Shown in pieces: positions 1 through 5,356 of a stretch of DNA of 5,394 bases. The DNA is from an uncultured Ruminococcus sp. Lineage in GTDB: Bacteria; Bacillota; Clostridia; Oscillospirales; Acutalibacteraceae. Each line of letters starts with the position of its first letter. Within the stretch, counting starts at the first letter, position 1. Under the pieces are notes generated by a model. It made no database searches. It saw nothing but the letters and a program-made list of their open reading frames with translations, and was not told the DNA's origin. Location: assembly GCA_902773045.1 (NCBI GenBank), contig CACYDE010000286.1, positions 1 to 5,394 on the forward strand. The letters run 5' to 3'. Both the position numbers and the translations under genes were made by a program.

Positions 1-9
1 CACGCCCAT

Positions 10-25
10 CGGGGCTATCGCCCCG
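10..25. repeat. GC-rich hairpin at the left edge
   Basis: A perfect 6-bp inverted repeat (CGGGGC / GCCCCG) encloses a TATC loop. It overlaps the 12-base string CGCCCCGAACCC (19-30), which recurs exactly at 5237-5248 on the other side of the gene cluster. GGGGCTATCG (11-20) also recurs at 5115-5124. It is best read as part of a dispersed C-rich intergenic element rather than a gene part. Its function is unknown. Confidence 0.5.
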
Positions 26-33
26 AACCCCTA

Positions 34-55
34 CTTGTGCTCTGCGCAAGTTTTT
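34..55 (+). terminator. possible intrinsic terminator of the upstream gene
   Basis: CTTGTGC (34-40) pairs with GCGCAAG (44-50), including one G-T wobble, around a 3-base TCT loop, and five Ts (51-55) follow directly. The shape is that of a short rho-independent terminator reading rightward. In many Firmicutes jag lies upstream of mnmE, so this could end that transcript, but the upstream gene is outside the window. The stem is short, so confidence is moderate. If it is real, mnmE needs a promoter between here and 352; I found no convincing -35/-10 pair there. Confidence 0.4.
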
Positions 56-103
56 GAAGGTGAAACGGGTTTATAAATAAACTTTTTGAGAGTAATTCAA
101 GAT

Positions 104-120
104 TACCAACAAAGTTGGTA
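104..120. other. small inverted repeat at the start of repeat copy 1
   Basis: TACCAAC (104-110) and GTTGGTA (114-120) form a perfect 7-bp stem around AAA. The right arm is the first part of the 91-bp direct repeat. The left arm is missing before the second copy, so this hairpin is specific to copy 1. It could be a small RNA stem or a binding site; nothing in the sequence decides. Confidence 0.4.
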
Positions 121-201
121 CGAAACTAACCGTAAAGAATCAACTCTCGGTCGGGTGCGGAAAGTTATGTAACAAACAAACTATCTACACGTGTTAAAAA
201 A
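111..201 (+). repeat. direct repeat copy 1 upstream of mnmE
   Basis: These 91 bases match 253-343 without gaps at 82 of 91 positions, by hand alignment. Conserved blocks include AAAGTTGGTACGAAACT, ACCGTAAA, TCGGTCGGGT, AAGTTATGTAACA, ACAAACTATCT and CACGTGTTAAAAAA. A potential ACCG/CGGT stem is kept in both copies. This copy contains the 8-bp palindrome ACACGTGT (187-194), and it is followed by GCGCCG rather than a ribosome-binding site. No reading frame is apparent. It may be a duplicated leader or promoter segment, or two members of a dispersed repeat family. Confidence 0.8.
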
Positions 202-252
202 GCGCCGCAGTCAAATTATCAAGGGTTTTAAAAGAGAAACGAGTCTTTCAAA

Positions 253-343
253 AAAGTTGGTACGAAACTGACCGTAAAAAATCAAGCTTCGGTCGGGTTC
301 GGGAAGTTATGTAACAGACAAACTATCTTCACGTGTTAAAAAA
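253..343 (+). repeat. direct repeat copy 2, forming the mnmE leader
   Basis: This is the second copy of the 111-201 repeat, with nine substitutions and no indels. It contains GACCG (271-275 region) opposite CGGTC (290-294), a 5-bp stem in which copy 1 has a mismatch at the outer pair. Its terminal A-run passes directly into AAGGAG, the mnmE ribosome-binding site, so the repeat is effectively the immediate 5' leader of mnmE. A role in mnmE expression is inference from position only. Confidence 0.8.
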
Positions 344-352
344 AGGAGAAGT

Positions 353-1717
353 ATGGAGAGATGTATTGCTGCTGTTTCAACTCCGTTGGGTTCGGGGGGA
401 ATCGGCGTTATAAGGATATCGGGCGATGATTCCGTTTTTGTCGCGGATAAGGTTTTTAGAAATGTAAACGGAAAAAAACTATGTTCAATGAAGGGGTATA
501 CTGCTGCCTACGGAAAAATATATGACGGAGATGAGGCGATAGACGAAGCTGTCGCAACCGTTTTTATCGCTCCGCACAGCTACACCGGTGAGAATGTTGT
601 TGAACTTTCGTGTCACGGCGGTATGTATATTACAAACCGTGTTCTCAGAGCGGTTCTTAATGCAGGCGCGGTTCTCGCGGAAGCAGGAGAATTTACAAAG
701 CGTGCGTTTTTGAACGGGAAGATAGATCTCACCGAGTCGGAAGCCGTTATGGATATTATTTCCGCAAAAGGAAAGGCGGCTGCACGCTCCGCTTTGACGA
801 TAAAAGAGGGAAGACTCAGAAAAGAAATAGATGAGGTGAAGCAGAGTCTCGTCGAAAGTGCCGCTCATCTTTCTGCGTGGGCAGATTATCCCGAAGAGGA
901 TATTCCCGAGGTCTCGGAAAGCAGTCTCCTCGAAAATATCGGTTCGGCTATTAAAAGACTGGACAAGCTTCTAAAAGGTTATGACGCCGGAAAAGTCATC
1001 AAAGAGGGCGTCGACACTCTTATCATAGGAAAGCCTAACGTCGGAAAATCAACGCTGATGAATCTGCTTTCCGGCTGTGAGAAAAGTATCGTGACGGATA
1101 TCCCCGGAACTACGAGAGATATAATTCAGGAAACCGTTGTTCTCGGAAGCGTTACGCTGCTTCTTTCCGATACGGCAGGTATGAGAGACACCGAGAATCC
1201 GATCGAAAAAATAGGTGTGGAAATGGCGAAAAAAAGAGTGAAGTCCTGCGGTCTTGTGCTCGCAGTCTTTGACGCTTCACGTCCGCTTGACAAAAACGAT
1301 AACGACATGCTCGAACTTCTCGGTGACGTTCCTTCCATTGCGGTGATAAACAAAAGCGATCTTGAATCGGTCGCGGATACAAAATATATCGAAAGCAAGG
1401 TTAACAAAACAGTCTATGTTTCTGCCGCCAAAGGCGAGGGAATAGATGAACTTACTCATGCGGTCGAGGTTCTTACGGGAACGGCAGAGCTTGATGAAAA
1501 TTCCGTTATCCTTTCGAATGAGCGTCAGAGAGAATGCGTTGTTTCCGCGCTCTCTTCTTTGAATGACGCGGATGAAGCTCTCAAAGCCGGGTTTACGCTT
1601 GACGCGGTGACCGTTTCACTTGAAGAGGCTATTCAGTCGCTTTTGGAGCTTACGGGCGAAAGAGCAAGTGAAGTCGTTGTTCACAATGTGTTTTCAAAAT
1701 TCTGTGTAGGAAAATAA
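353..1717 (+). CDS. mnmE: tRNA uridine-34 modification GTPase MnmE (TrmE)
   Basis: A cytoplasmic GTPase that works with MnmG to place the carboxymethylaminomethyl/aminomethyl group on C5 of wobble uridine 34 in tRNAs reading two-codon boxes. It uses a folate one-carbon donor and GTP hydrolysis activated by potassium and dimerisation. The N-terminal part (about 1-118) has the folate-binding fold signature SGGIGVIRISG. A helical domain is interrupted by the G domain (about 216-376). That domain shows G1 GKPNVGKS (226-233, N229 being the expected potassium ligand), DIPGTTRD (249-256), DTAG (273-276), NKSD (333-336) and SAAKG (357-361). The C-terminus is FCVGK with the conserved Cys451. The length of 454 residues is normal for the family and no key residue is missing. 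AAGGAG at 343-348 lies 4 nt before ATG. It is first in a three-gene operon, with mnmG 16 nt downstream. The assignment is secure. Confidence 0.98.
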   Translation: MERCIAAVSTPLGSGGIGVIRISGDDSVFVADKVFRNVNGKKLCSMKGYTAAYGKIYDGDEAIDEAVATVFIAPHSYTGENVVELSCHGGMYITNRVLRAVLNAGAVLAEAGEFTKRAFLNGKIDLTESEAVMDIISAKGKAAARSALTIKEGRLRKEIDEVKQSLVESAAHLSAWADYPEEDIPEVSESSLLENIGSAIKRLDKLLKGYDAGKVIKEGVDTLIIGKPNVGKSTLMNLLSGCEKSIVTDIPGTTRDIIQETVVLGSVTLLLSDTAGMRDTENPIEKIGVEMAKKRVKSCGLVLAVFDASRPLDKNDNDMLELLGDVPSIAVINKSDLESVADTKYIESKVNKTVYVSAAKGEGIDELTHAVEVLTGTAELDENSVILSNERQRECVVSALSSLNDADEALKAGFTLDAVTVSLEEAIQSLLELTGERASEVVVHNVFSKFCVGK

Positions 1718-1721
1718 TTTT

Positions 1722-1729
1722 GGGGTGAT
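1722..1729 (+). promoter_or_regulatory. ribosome-binding site that fixes the mnmG start
   Basis: GGGGTGAT matches 7 of 8 bases of GAGGTGAT, the complement of the 16S rRNA tail, and lies 4 nt before TTG at 1734. The upstream in-frame GTG (1725-1727) lies inside this site and so is unlikely to be the start. Confidence 0.75.
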
Positions 1730-1733
1730 ACAT

Positions 1734-3593
1734 TTGAGTTATTATGCAGGTAAATTTGATGTTGCAGTAATAGGCGCAGGTCACGCAGGAATCGAAGCGG
1801 CGCTCGCTTCGGCGCGCCTTGGCTGTAAGACTGTTGTTTTTACAATAAATATGGACGCGGTGGGGAACTGTCCCTGCAATCCTTCAATAGGCGGAACGGC
1901 AAAAGGTCATCTCGTTCGTGAGATCGACGCTCTCGGAGGAGAGATGGGAAAAACGGCTGACGAATGTATGCTTCAAATGAGAATGCTCAACAGGGGAAAA
2001 GGACCTGCGGTTCATTCTCTTCGCGCTCAGATCGACAGACGTAAATACAGCGACACAATGAAACACAAGCTGGAGCTTCAGAAAAATCTTGAACTTCATC
2101 AGGCTGAGATCGTAGATGTTGAAGAGGAAAAAGAGATCTGGAGAGTTACGACACGAATGGGCGCCGAATACGAAGTGAAAGCGGTTATTATCGCAACGGG
2201 AACGTATCTCGGAGGAAGGATATATATCGGAGAGGTATCCTATGAAAGCGGTCCGGACGGGATATTCCCGGCGACGTTTTTGGGCGGATCATTAAAAAAA
2301 CTCGGTCTTTCTCTAAGACGTTTCAAAACCGGTACTCCGGCGAGAGTTCTGAAATCAAGCATAGATTTTTCCGATCTGGAAGAACAGGCGGGAGATGAGC
2401 CGACGATACCGTTTTCTTATGAAACAGAGGAAGAGTTAAAAAACAAAGTTTTATGTCATATAAGCTGGACGAATGAAATGACAAAGAAAATTATCCTCGA
2501 TAATATTCATCGCTCTCCGCTTTACAGCGGTATGATACACGGAATAGGTCCGAGATACTGTCCGAGTCTTGAAGACAAAATCGTCAGATTCAGCGACAAA
2601 GAACGTCACCAGCTGTTCATCGAACCGTGCGGAGAAAATACGGAGGAGATGTATCTTCAGGGAATGTCGTCTTCGCTTCCCGAAGAAGTTCAGCTTAAAT
2701 TCTACCACTCGATAAAGGGTCTTGAAAACGCGGTAATTATGCGTCCTGCTTACGCCATCGAATATGACTGCGTTGACCCGCTTCAAATGAACAACACTCT
2801 TGAATTTATAGATCACCCGGGACTCTACGGCGCAGGTCAGTTCAACGGTTCCTCCGGTTATGAGGAAGCTGCGGCGCAGGGACTTGTTGCCGGAGTGAAT
2901 GCGGCATTGAAGATCAAAGGCGAAGAGCCTATGATCCTTGATCGTGCCGGGTCGTATATCGGAACACTCATTGACGATCTTGTCACAAAAGGCGCAAATG
3001 ATCCCTACAGAATGATGACGTCAAGAAGTGAGTACAGGCTTATTTTAAGGCAGGATAATGCTGATGAAAGACTGACTCCGATCGGAAAAAGGATAGGGCT
3101 TATCTCCGATGAGAGATATAATAAATTTCTCTTGAAACAGCAGCTTAAAGAAGCGGAAATTAAAAGAATAAGAAATAAAGTTATCTCTCCCGGCGAAAAA
3201 GTTAACGAGATACTTGTTTCACGTGAAACATCTCCGATCACTACAGGGGTCAAGCTCGTTGATCTGATAAAACGTCCGCAGCTTTCTTATGAGATCCTGA
3301 AGGATATTGACGATGACAGACCTCAGCTTTCTCAAAATATTTTCGAACAGATCGAGATCGAAGTGAAATACGAGGGATACATTAAAAAGCAGCTGGCTCA
3401 GGTCGAACAGATGAGGAGAATGGAAACGAAGCTGCTGCCGAATGATATCGACTACAGAACCATCAACGGACTAAGGCTTGAAGCTCAGGAGAAGCTGAAT
3501 AAAGTTCATCCGTCAAATCTCGGTCAGGCAAGCCGTATTTCCGGAGTTAGTCCTGCCGATATCAGCGTGCTCGTGATCTGGCTTTCGAGGTGA
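1734..3593 (+). CDS. mnmG: tRNA uridine-34 modification enzyme MnmG (GidA), FAD-binding
   Basis: The FAD/NADH-dependent partner of MnmE in the MnmEG complex that builds (c)mnm5U34 on tRNA. I start it at TTG 1734. That gives MSYYAGKFDVAVIGAGHAG, which lines up with the B. subtilis start (MGYEAGQYDV) as I recall it, and has a well-placed ribosome-binding site. A longer GTG start at 1725 would add three residues but uses part of that site. The product is 619 residues, normal for the family. Visible motifs are the dinucleotide-binding GAGHAG (14-19), PCNPSIGG with conserved Cys48, KGHLVREIDALGGEM, GTGTYLGGR-like ATGTYLGGR, GPRYCPSLEDK with Cys276, GYEEAAAQGL and the C-terminal QASRISGVSPADIS domain signature. 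Codons for V495-T499 carry a perfect parS palindrome. The TGA stop overlaps the rsmG ribosome-binding site, so the two genes are probably translationally coupled. Confidence 0.98.
   Translation: MSYYAGKFDVAVIGAGHAGIEAALASARLGCKTVVFTINMDAVGNCPCNPSIGGTAKGHLVREIDALGGEMGKTADECMLQMRMLNRGKGPAVHSLRAQIDRRKYSDTMKHKLELQKNLELHQAEIVDVEEEKEIWRVTTRMGAEYEVKAVIIATGTYLGGRIYIGEVSYESGPDGIFPATFLGGSLKKLGLSLRRFKTGTPARVLKSSIDFSDLEEQAGDEPTIPFSYETEEELKNKVLCHISWTNEMTKKIILDNIHRSPLYSGMIHGIGPRYCPSLEDKIVRFSDKERHQLFIEPCGENTEEMYLQGMSSSLPEEVQLKFYHSIKGLENAVIMRPAYAIEYDCVDPLQMNNTLEFIDHPGLYGAGQFNGSSGYEEAAAQGLVAGVNAALKIKGEEPMILDRAGSYIGTLIDDLVTKGANDPYRMMTSRSEYRLILRQDNADERLTPIGKRIGLISDERYNKFLLKQQLKEAEIKRIRNKVISPGEKVNEILVSRETSPITTGVKLVDLIKRPQLSYEILKDIDDDRPQLSQNIFEQIEIEVKYEGYIKKQLAQVEQMRRMETKLLPNDIDYRTINGLRLEAQEKLNKVHPSNLGQASRISGVSPADISVLVIWLSR
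3215..3230. promoter_or_regulatory. parS: parS chromosome-partitioning site (ParB/Spo0J binding)
   Basis: TGTTTCACGTGAAACA is a perfect 16-bp palindrome, identical to the consensus parS site known for Bacillus and widely conserved in bacteria. It lies inside mnmG and is read as (Leu)-Val-Ser-Arg-Glu-Thr, residues 495-499. ParB loads here as a CTP-dependent clamp and recruits SMC to organise and segregate the origin region. mnmE-mnmG-rsmG are typically origin-proximal, which agrees with this placement. The sequence match is seen directly; binding in this organism is inferred. No parA, parB or noc gene is in the window. Confidence 0.9.
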
Positions 3594-3594
3594 G
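3586..3594 (+). promoter_or_regulatory. rsmG ribosome-binding site overlapping the mnmG stop
   Basis: CGAGGTGAG contains GAGGTGA, a near-complete anti-16S match. It includes the mnmG TGA stop (3591-3593) and lies 4 nt from the rsmG ATG. Ribosomes ending mnmG would be placed on the next start, a usual arrangement for coupled translation. Confidence 0.75.
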
Positions 3595-3597
3595 AAA

Positions 3598-4302
3598 ATG
3601 GAAAGACTGAAAAATTACTGCGATAATATAGGTGTAAAGCTTGATGAGCAGGCGTTGATAAGATTTGAGAAGTATATGAATGCTGTGATCGAGTGGAATC
3701 AAAAAATCAATCTTACTTCGATAACAGATGAAGAGGAATTTATAGTAAAGCATTTTTACGACAGTCTTACTTTGCTTAATGCTGTGAAAATTCCGAAAGG
3801 CGCTGCAATTATTGATGTTGGAACGGGAGCGGGTTTTCCGGGAATACCACTGAAAATTGCGCGTCCCGATATCAGGCTTACTCTGCTTGACAGTCTTAAT
3901 AAAAGGCTTGTTTTTCTTCGGGGTGAGGTTCTTGATAAGCTTGACCTTGATGCGGAAACAATTCACGGAAGAGCCGAGGATTACTCAAAGAAAATTGAGT
4001 TTCGTGAAAAATATGATTTTGCGGTCAGCCGCGCGGTCGCAAATCTTTCTTCTTTGAGCGAGTATTGTATACCCTATGTGAAAGTGGGGGGGAGCTTTAT
4101 TTCGATGAAAGGTCCGGAAGCCGGAGAAGAAATAAAATCCGCCGAAAATGCGGTAAAAGTTTTAGGAGGAAAGATCTGTGACGTGAAAAGCTTTACACTT
4201 CCCGATGGGAGCGGACGGAGCGTTGTGATCGTTGATAAGATAAAGAAGACTCCGGAAAAGTATCCGAGAAGAGGAGTTAAGATAAATAAGAATCCTCTTT
4301 AA
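3598..4302 (+). CDS. rsmG: 16S rRNA (guanine527-N7)-methyltransferase RsmG (GidB)
   Basis: An S-adenosylmethionine-dependent methyltransferase that makes m7G at position 527 (E. coli numbering) in the 530 loop of 16S rRNA. In several bacteria its loss gives low-level streptomycin resistance. The 234-residue product has the family layout: an N-terminal helical part with the typical YMNAVIEWNQKINLTSI segment (about residues 21-42), HFYDSL, the SAM-binding glycine-rich loop DVGTGAGFPGIPLKIARP (from Asp73), the acidic LLDSLNKRLVFL strand, a SRAVANL motif and the basic tail KYPRRGVKINKNPL. The ATG is 4 nt after the mnmG stop and is third in the operon. It does not begin with the MFHVKH-type sequence seen where a parS site overlaps the rsmG start; here parS is in mnmG. 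No parA/parB/noc gene follows. I see no strong terminator directly after the stop. Confidence 0.97.
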   Translation: MERLKNYCDNIGVKLDEQALIRFEKYMNAVIEWNQKINLTSITDEEEFIVKHFYDSLTLLNAVKIPKGAAIIDVGTGAGFPGIPLKIARPDIRLTLLDSLNKRLVFLRGEVLDKLDLDAETIHGRAEDYSKKIEFREKYDFAVSRAVANLSSLSEYCIPYVKVGGSFISMKGPEAGEEIKSAENAVKVLGGKICDVKSFTLPDGSGRSVVIVDKIKKTPEKYPRRGVKINKNPL

Positions 4303-4321
4303 TATTGCTTCGGATATTTTA

Positions 4322-4350
4322 TTGAAAATCGCTGCAATGAAATATAAAAT
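4322..4350 (+). promoter_or_regulatory. sigma-A-type promoter for the ASCH gene
   Basis: TTGAAA (4322-4327) and TAAAAT (4345-4350) are separated by 17 nt, each matching the housekeeping consensus at five of six bases. An overlapping TATAAA at 4343 has a less favourable 15-nt spacing. Transcription would begin near 4357 and give a leader of about 127 nt before the ASCH start. It lies just 20 nt after the rsmG stop, so it can act independently of the operon promoter. Confidence 0.6.
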
Positions 4351-4392
4351 ATCTCTCAAGACTTTTCAAAGGCACCACAAGAGCAGAGCTTC

Positions 4393-4425
4393 ACAGATTC
4401 GAAAAGGCAGCAGCGAAGCGAATTG
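4393..4425 (+). other. possible leader hairpin upstream of the ASCH gene
   Basis: CA-ATTCG around 4394-4401 (one bulged G) can pair with CGAATTG (4419-4425), enclosing an A- and G-rich loop. An alternative pairing, GGCA (4406-4409) with TGCC (4424-4427), is mutually exclusive with it. Two competing stems in a leader could be regulatory, but both are short and may be chance. Confidence 0.25.
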
Positions 4426-4437
4426 CCGGTCAAAGAG

Positions 4438-4454
4438 GGAATAAGGTATATTCC
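4438..4454 (+). other. small hairpin shortly before the ASCH ribosome-binding site
   Basis: GGAATA (4438-4443) and TATTCC (4449-4454) form a perfect 6-bp inverted repeat around AGGTA. It ends 17 nt before the G-rich ribosome-binding site (4472-4479). It could be an operator or an RNA stem; the sequence alone cannot separate these. Confidence 0.35.
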
Positions 4455-4483
4455 TTAACAGCTCAATAAAAGGGGGGAGAAAT

Positions 4484-4825
4484 ATGGAGCATTCAATGAA
4501 GCTGTTCAAAGAACCGTTTGATATGATAAAAAACGGTCAAAAAACAATTGAACTCAGATTGTTTGATGAAAAGAGAAGACTTGTGAAGCCCCATGATATA
4601 ATAACGTTTTCATGCACAGAAAATAAAAGTGATATTATAAGAGCCGAGGTAATTGATATTCATGTTTTCGGAAGCTTTAAGGAGCTTTATGAAAATCTTC
4701 CTCTTGAAAAGTGCGGTTATCATAAAGGCGAAAAAGCCGATCCCGATGATATGCTTAAATACTACACGAGAGAAAAAGAATCGGAGTATGGTGTTGTTGG
4801 TATTGAAGTTAAGGTGATCGGGTAA
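4484..4825 (+). CDS. small ASCH-domain protein, function unknown
   Basis: A soluble 113-residue protein that is essentially a single ASCH domain, a beta-barrel fold related to PUA domains and expected to bind RNA or nucleotides. The family signature is near the N-terminus: MKLFKEPFDMIKNGQKTIEL followed by R25 and DEKR. Then come a GD-like turn (KPHDIITF), and a C-terminal half with FKELYENLP and the ASCH-type run GEKADPDDMLKYY ending in YGVVGIEVKVI. I see no signal peptide or membrane segment. The G-rich ribosome-binding site AGGGGGGAG ends 4 nt before ATG 4484; an in-frame ATG at 4496 is too far from it. The bacterial ASCH amidohydrolase YqfB uses a Lys..Thr pair in K-T-I-T; here the string is K20-T-I-E23, so that activity should not be assumed. 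It has its own promoter and terminator and is probably a single-gene unit. Confidence 0.85.
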   Translation: MEHSMKLFKEPFDMIKNGQKTIELRLFDEKRRLVKPHDIITFSCTENKSDIIRAEVIDIHVFGSFKELYENLPLEKCGYHKGEKADPDDMLKYYTREKESEYGVVGIEVKVIG

Positions 4826-4854
4826 AAGAATGTTATAGAAAATGAAGTTAGTTG

Positions 4855-4889
4855 AGAGTTTGGAAAAGAATGTTTCCAAACTCTTTTTT
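4855..4889 (+). terminator. strong intrinsic terminator after the ASCH gene
   Basis: A perfect 12-bp stem (AGAGTTTGGAAA with TTTCCAAACTCT) encloses a six-base AGAATG loop and is followed at once by TTTTT (4885-4889). It lies 30 nt after the ASCH stop. There is no T-run on the opposite strand, so it works rightward only. With no clear terminator after rsmG, it may also end read-through transcripts from the mnmE operon. Confidence 0.92.
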
Positions 4890-5021
4890 ATCAGAAAAGT
4901 TTTAATGCCCTGCGTTTGCGTTTTTAATGTGCAGAGATGTTAGTGAATTTGTCTTAATAACTCAAACTTCCCATACTCAAAATTACAATGAATGTAAGGT
5001 CTATCGTGGGTTGTCGATGTA

Positions 5022-5058
5022 AAGAACAGTTTTCGCTATCGAATCCGAGATAGTTCTT
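5022..5058. other. imperfect long stem
   Basis: AAGAA (5022-5026) plus CTATC (5036-5040) pairs with the continuous GATAGTTCTT (5049-5058), leaving a 9-nt bulge on one side and an 8-nt loop. No T-run follows, so it is not a terminator. Function is unknown. Confidence 0.35.
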
Positions 5059-5094
5059 CGATCAAAGTTATTGTCGTCACCCATACCCCCAGAC

Positions 5095-5118
5095 CCCCTT
5101 TCCCTCAAGGAAAAGGGG
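5095..5118. repeat. CCCC/GGGG hairpin of a C-rich intergenic element
   Basis: CCCCTTTCC (5095-5103) pairs with GGAAAAGGGG (5109-5118) with one bulged A. It follows a run of C-blocks (CCCATACCCCCAGACCCCC) and directly precedes GGGGCTATCG-type sequence also seen at 11-20. It is likely part of a dispersed repeat. Confidence 0.5.
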
Positions 5119-5124
5119 CTATCG

Positions 5125-5149
5125 GGATAGAGGGCTTCGCCCTCTATCC
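5125..5149. repeat. perfect 11-bp hairpin
   Basis: GGATAGAGGGC (5125-5135) and GCCCTCTATCC (5139-5149) are exact reverse complements around a TTC loop. There is no T-run on either side (GTTGTTAAGG follows), so it does not look like a standard terminator. A REP-like dispersed palindrome is the likeliest explanation, given the adjoining repeats. Confidence 0.6.
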
Positions 5150-5236
5150 GTTGTTAAGGAGAAATTTGGGCGCGGGCGAAATGTTACATCAATAATCAAA
5201 GTTACTGCGCGTATTAGCCTGCGGCCGCTTGGCCAC

Positions 5237-5248
5237 CGCCCCGAACCC
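5237..5248. repeat. 12-base string shared with the left edge of the window
   Basis: CGCCCCGAACCC here is identical and in the same orientation to 19-30. The sequences beyond it differ (ATTCAA here, CTACTT at the left edge). With the shared GGGGCTATCG (11-20 and 5115-5124), it suggests that one family of short intergenic elements borders the gene cluster on both sides. Confidence 0.45.
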
Positions 5249-5356
5249 ATTCAACCGGTTACATAGAACTCTATTTAAAATTCTGAAAACACAGTTTCTA
5301 TAAGGAAACGGGGATAATTATAGCAATCCAAATAAATAGACGGACAAAAGGAGACG

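Larger units (their letters stand above)
4890..5356. other. non-coding region rich in hairpins and C-rich repeats
   Basis: I see no convincing gene on either strand. The stretch contains an imperfect stem at 5022-5058, a C-run/G-run hairpin at 5095-5118, a perfect 11-bp hairpin at 5125-5149, a repeated ATCAAAGTTA (5061-5070 and 5195-5204, each followed by a pyrimidine and TG), the 12-base string shared with the left edge (5237-5248), and the palindrome AACCGGTT (5253-5260). Base composition shifts locally from AT-rich to strongly C/G-rich. This resembles an accumulation of short dispersed intergenic repeats. Confidence 0.6.

Noticed and set aside
54..79. TTGAAG ... TATAAA as an mnmE promoter
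   Set aside because: The spacing is 12 nt, too short for a housekeeping promoter. No better pair was found before 352.
188..335. CACGTG cores at 188-193 and 330-335 as additional parS sites
   Set aside because: Only about 9-10 of 16 positions agree with parS, and the flanks (TTAAAA on the right) are unlike GAAACA. They are simply conserved within the 91-bp repeat.
1725..1733. GTG at 1725 as the mnmG start
   Set aside because: It falls within the ribosome-binding site GGGGTGAT. TTG at 1734 has that site correctly spaced and matches the length of known MnmG N-termini.
2451..2816. Antisense 121-codon open frame within mnmG
   Set aside because: It is a shadow of the strongly supported mnmG frame, with no recognisable protein features.
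4174..4189. GACGTGAAAA in rsmG as a degenerate parS
   Set aside because: The core is broken and the left arm does not match (about 11 of 16), which is below what is expected for a working site.
4301..4320. AATATT / GATATT hairpin with a short T-run after rsmG as a terminator
   Set aside because: The stem is AT-only with a wobble pair and only a brief T tract, too weak to call.
4337..4444. 35-codon very basic reading frame (starts MKYKISLKTF) between rsmG and the ASCH gene
   Set aside because: There is no ribosome-binding site, and the frame overlaps the promoter -10 region, so a transcript from that promoter would lack its start. It is probably chance.
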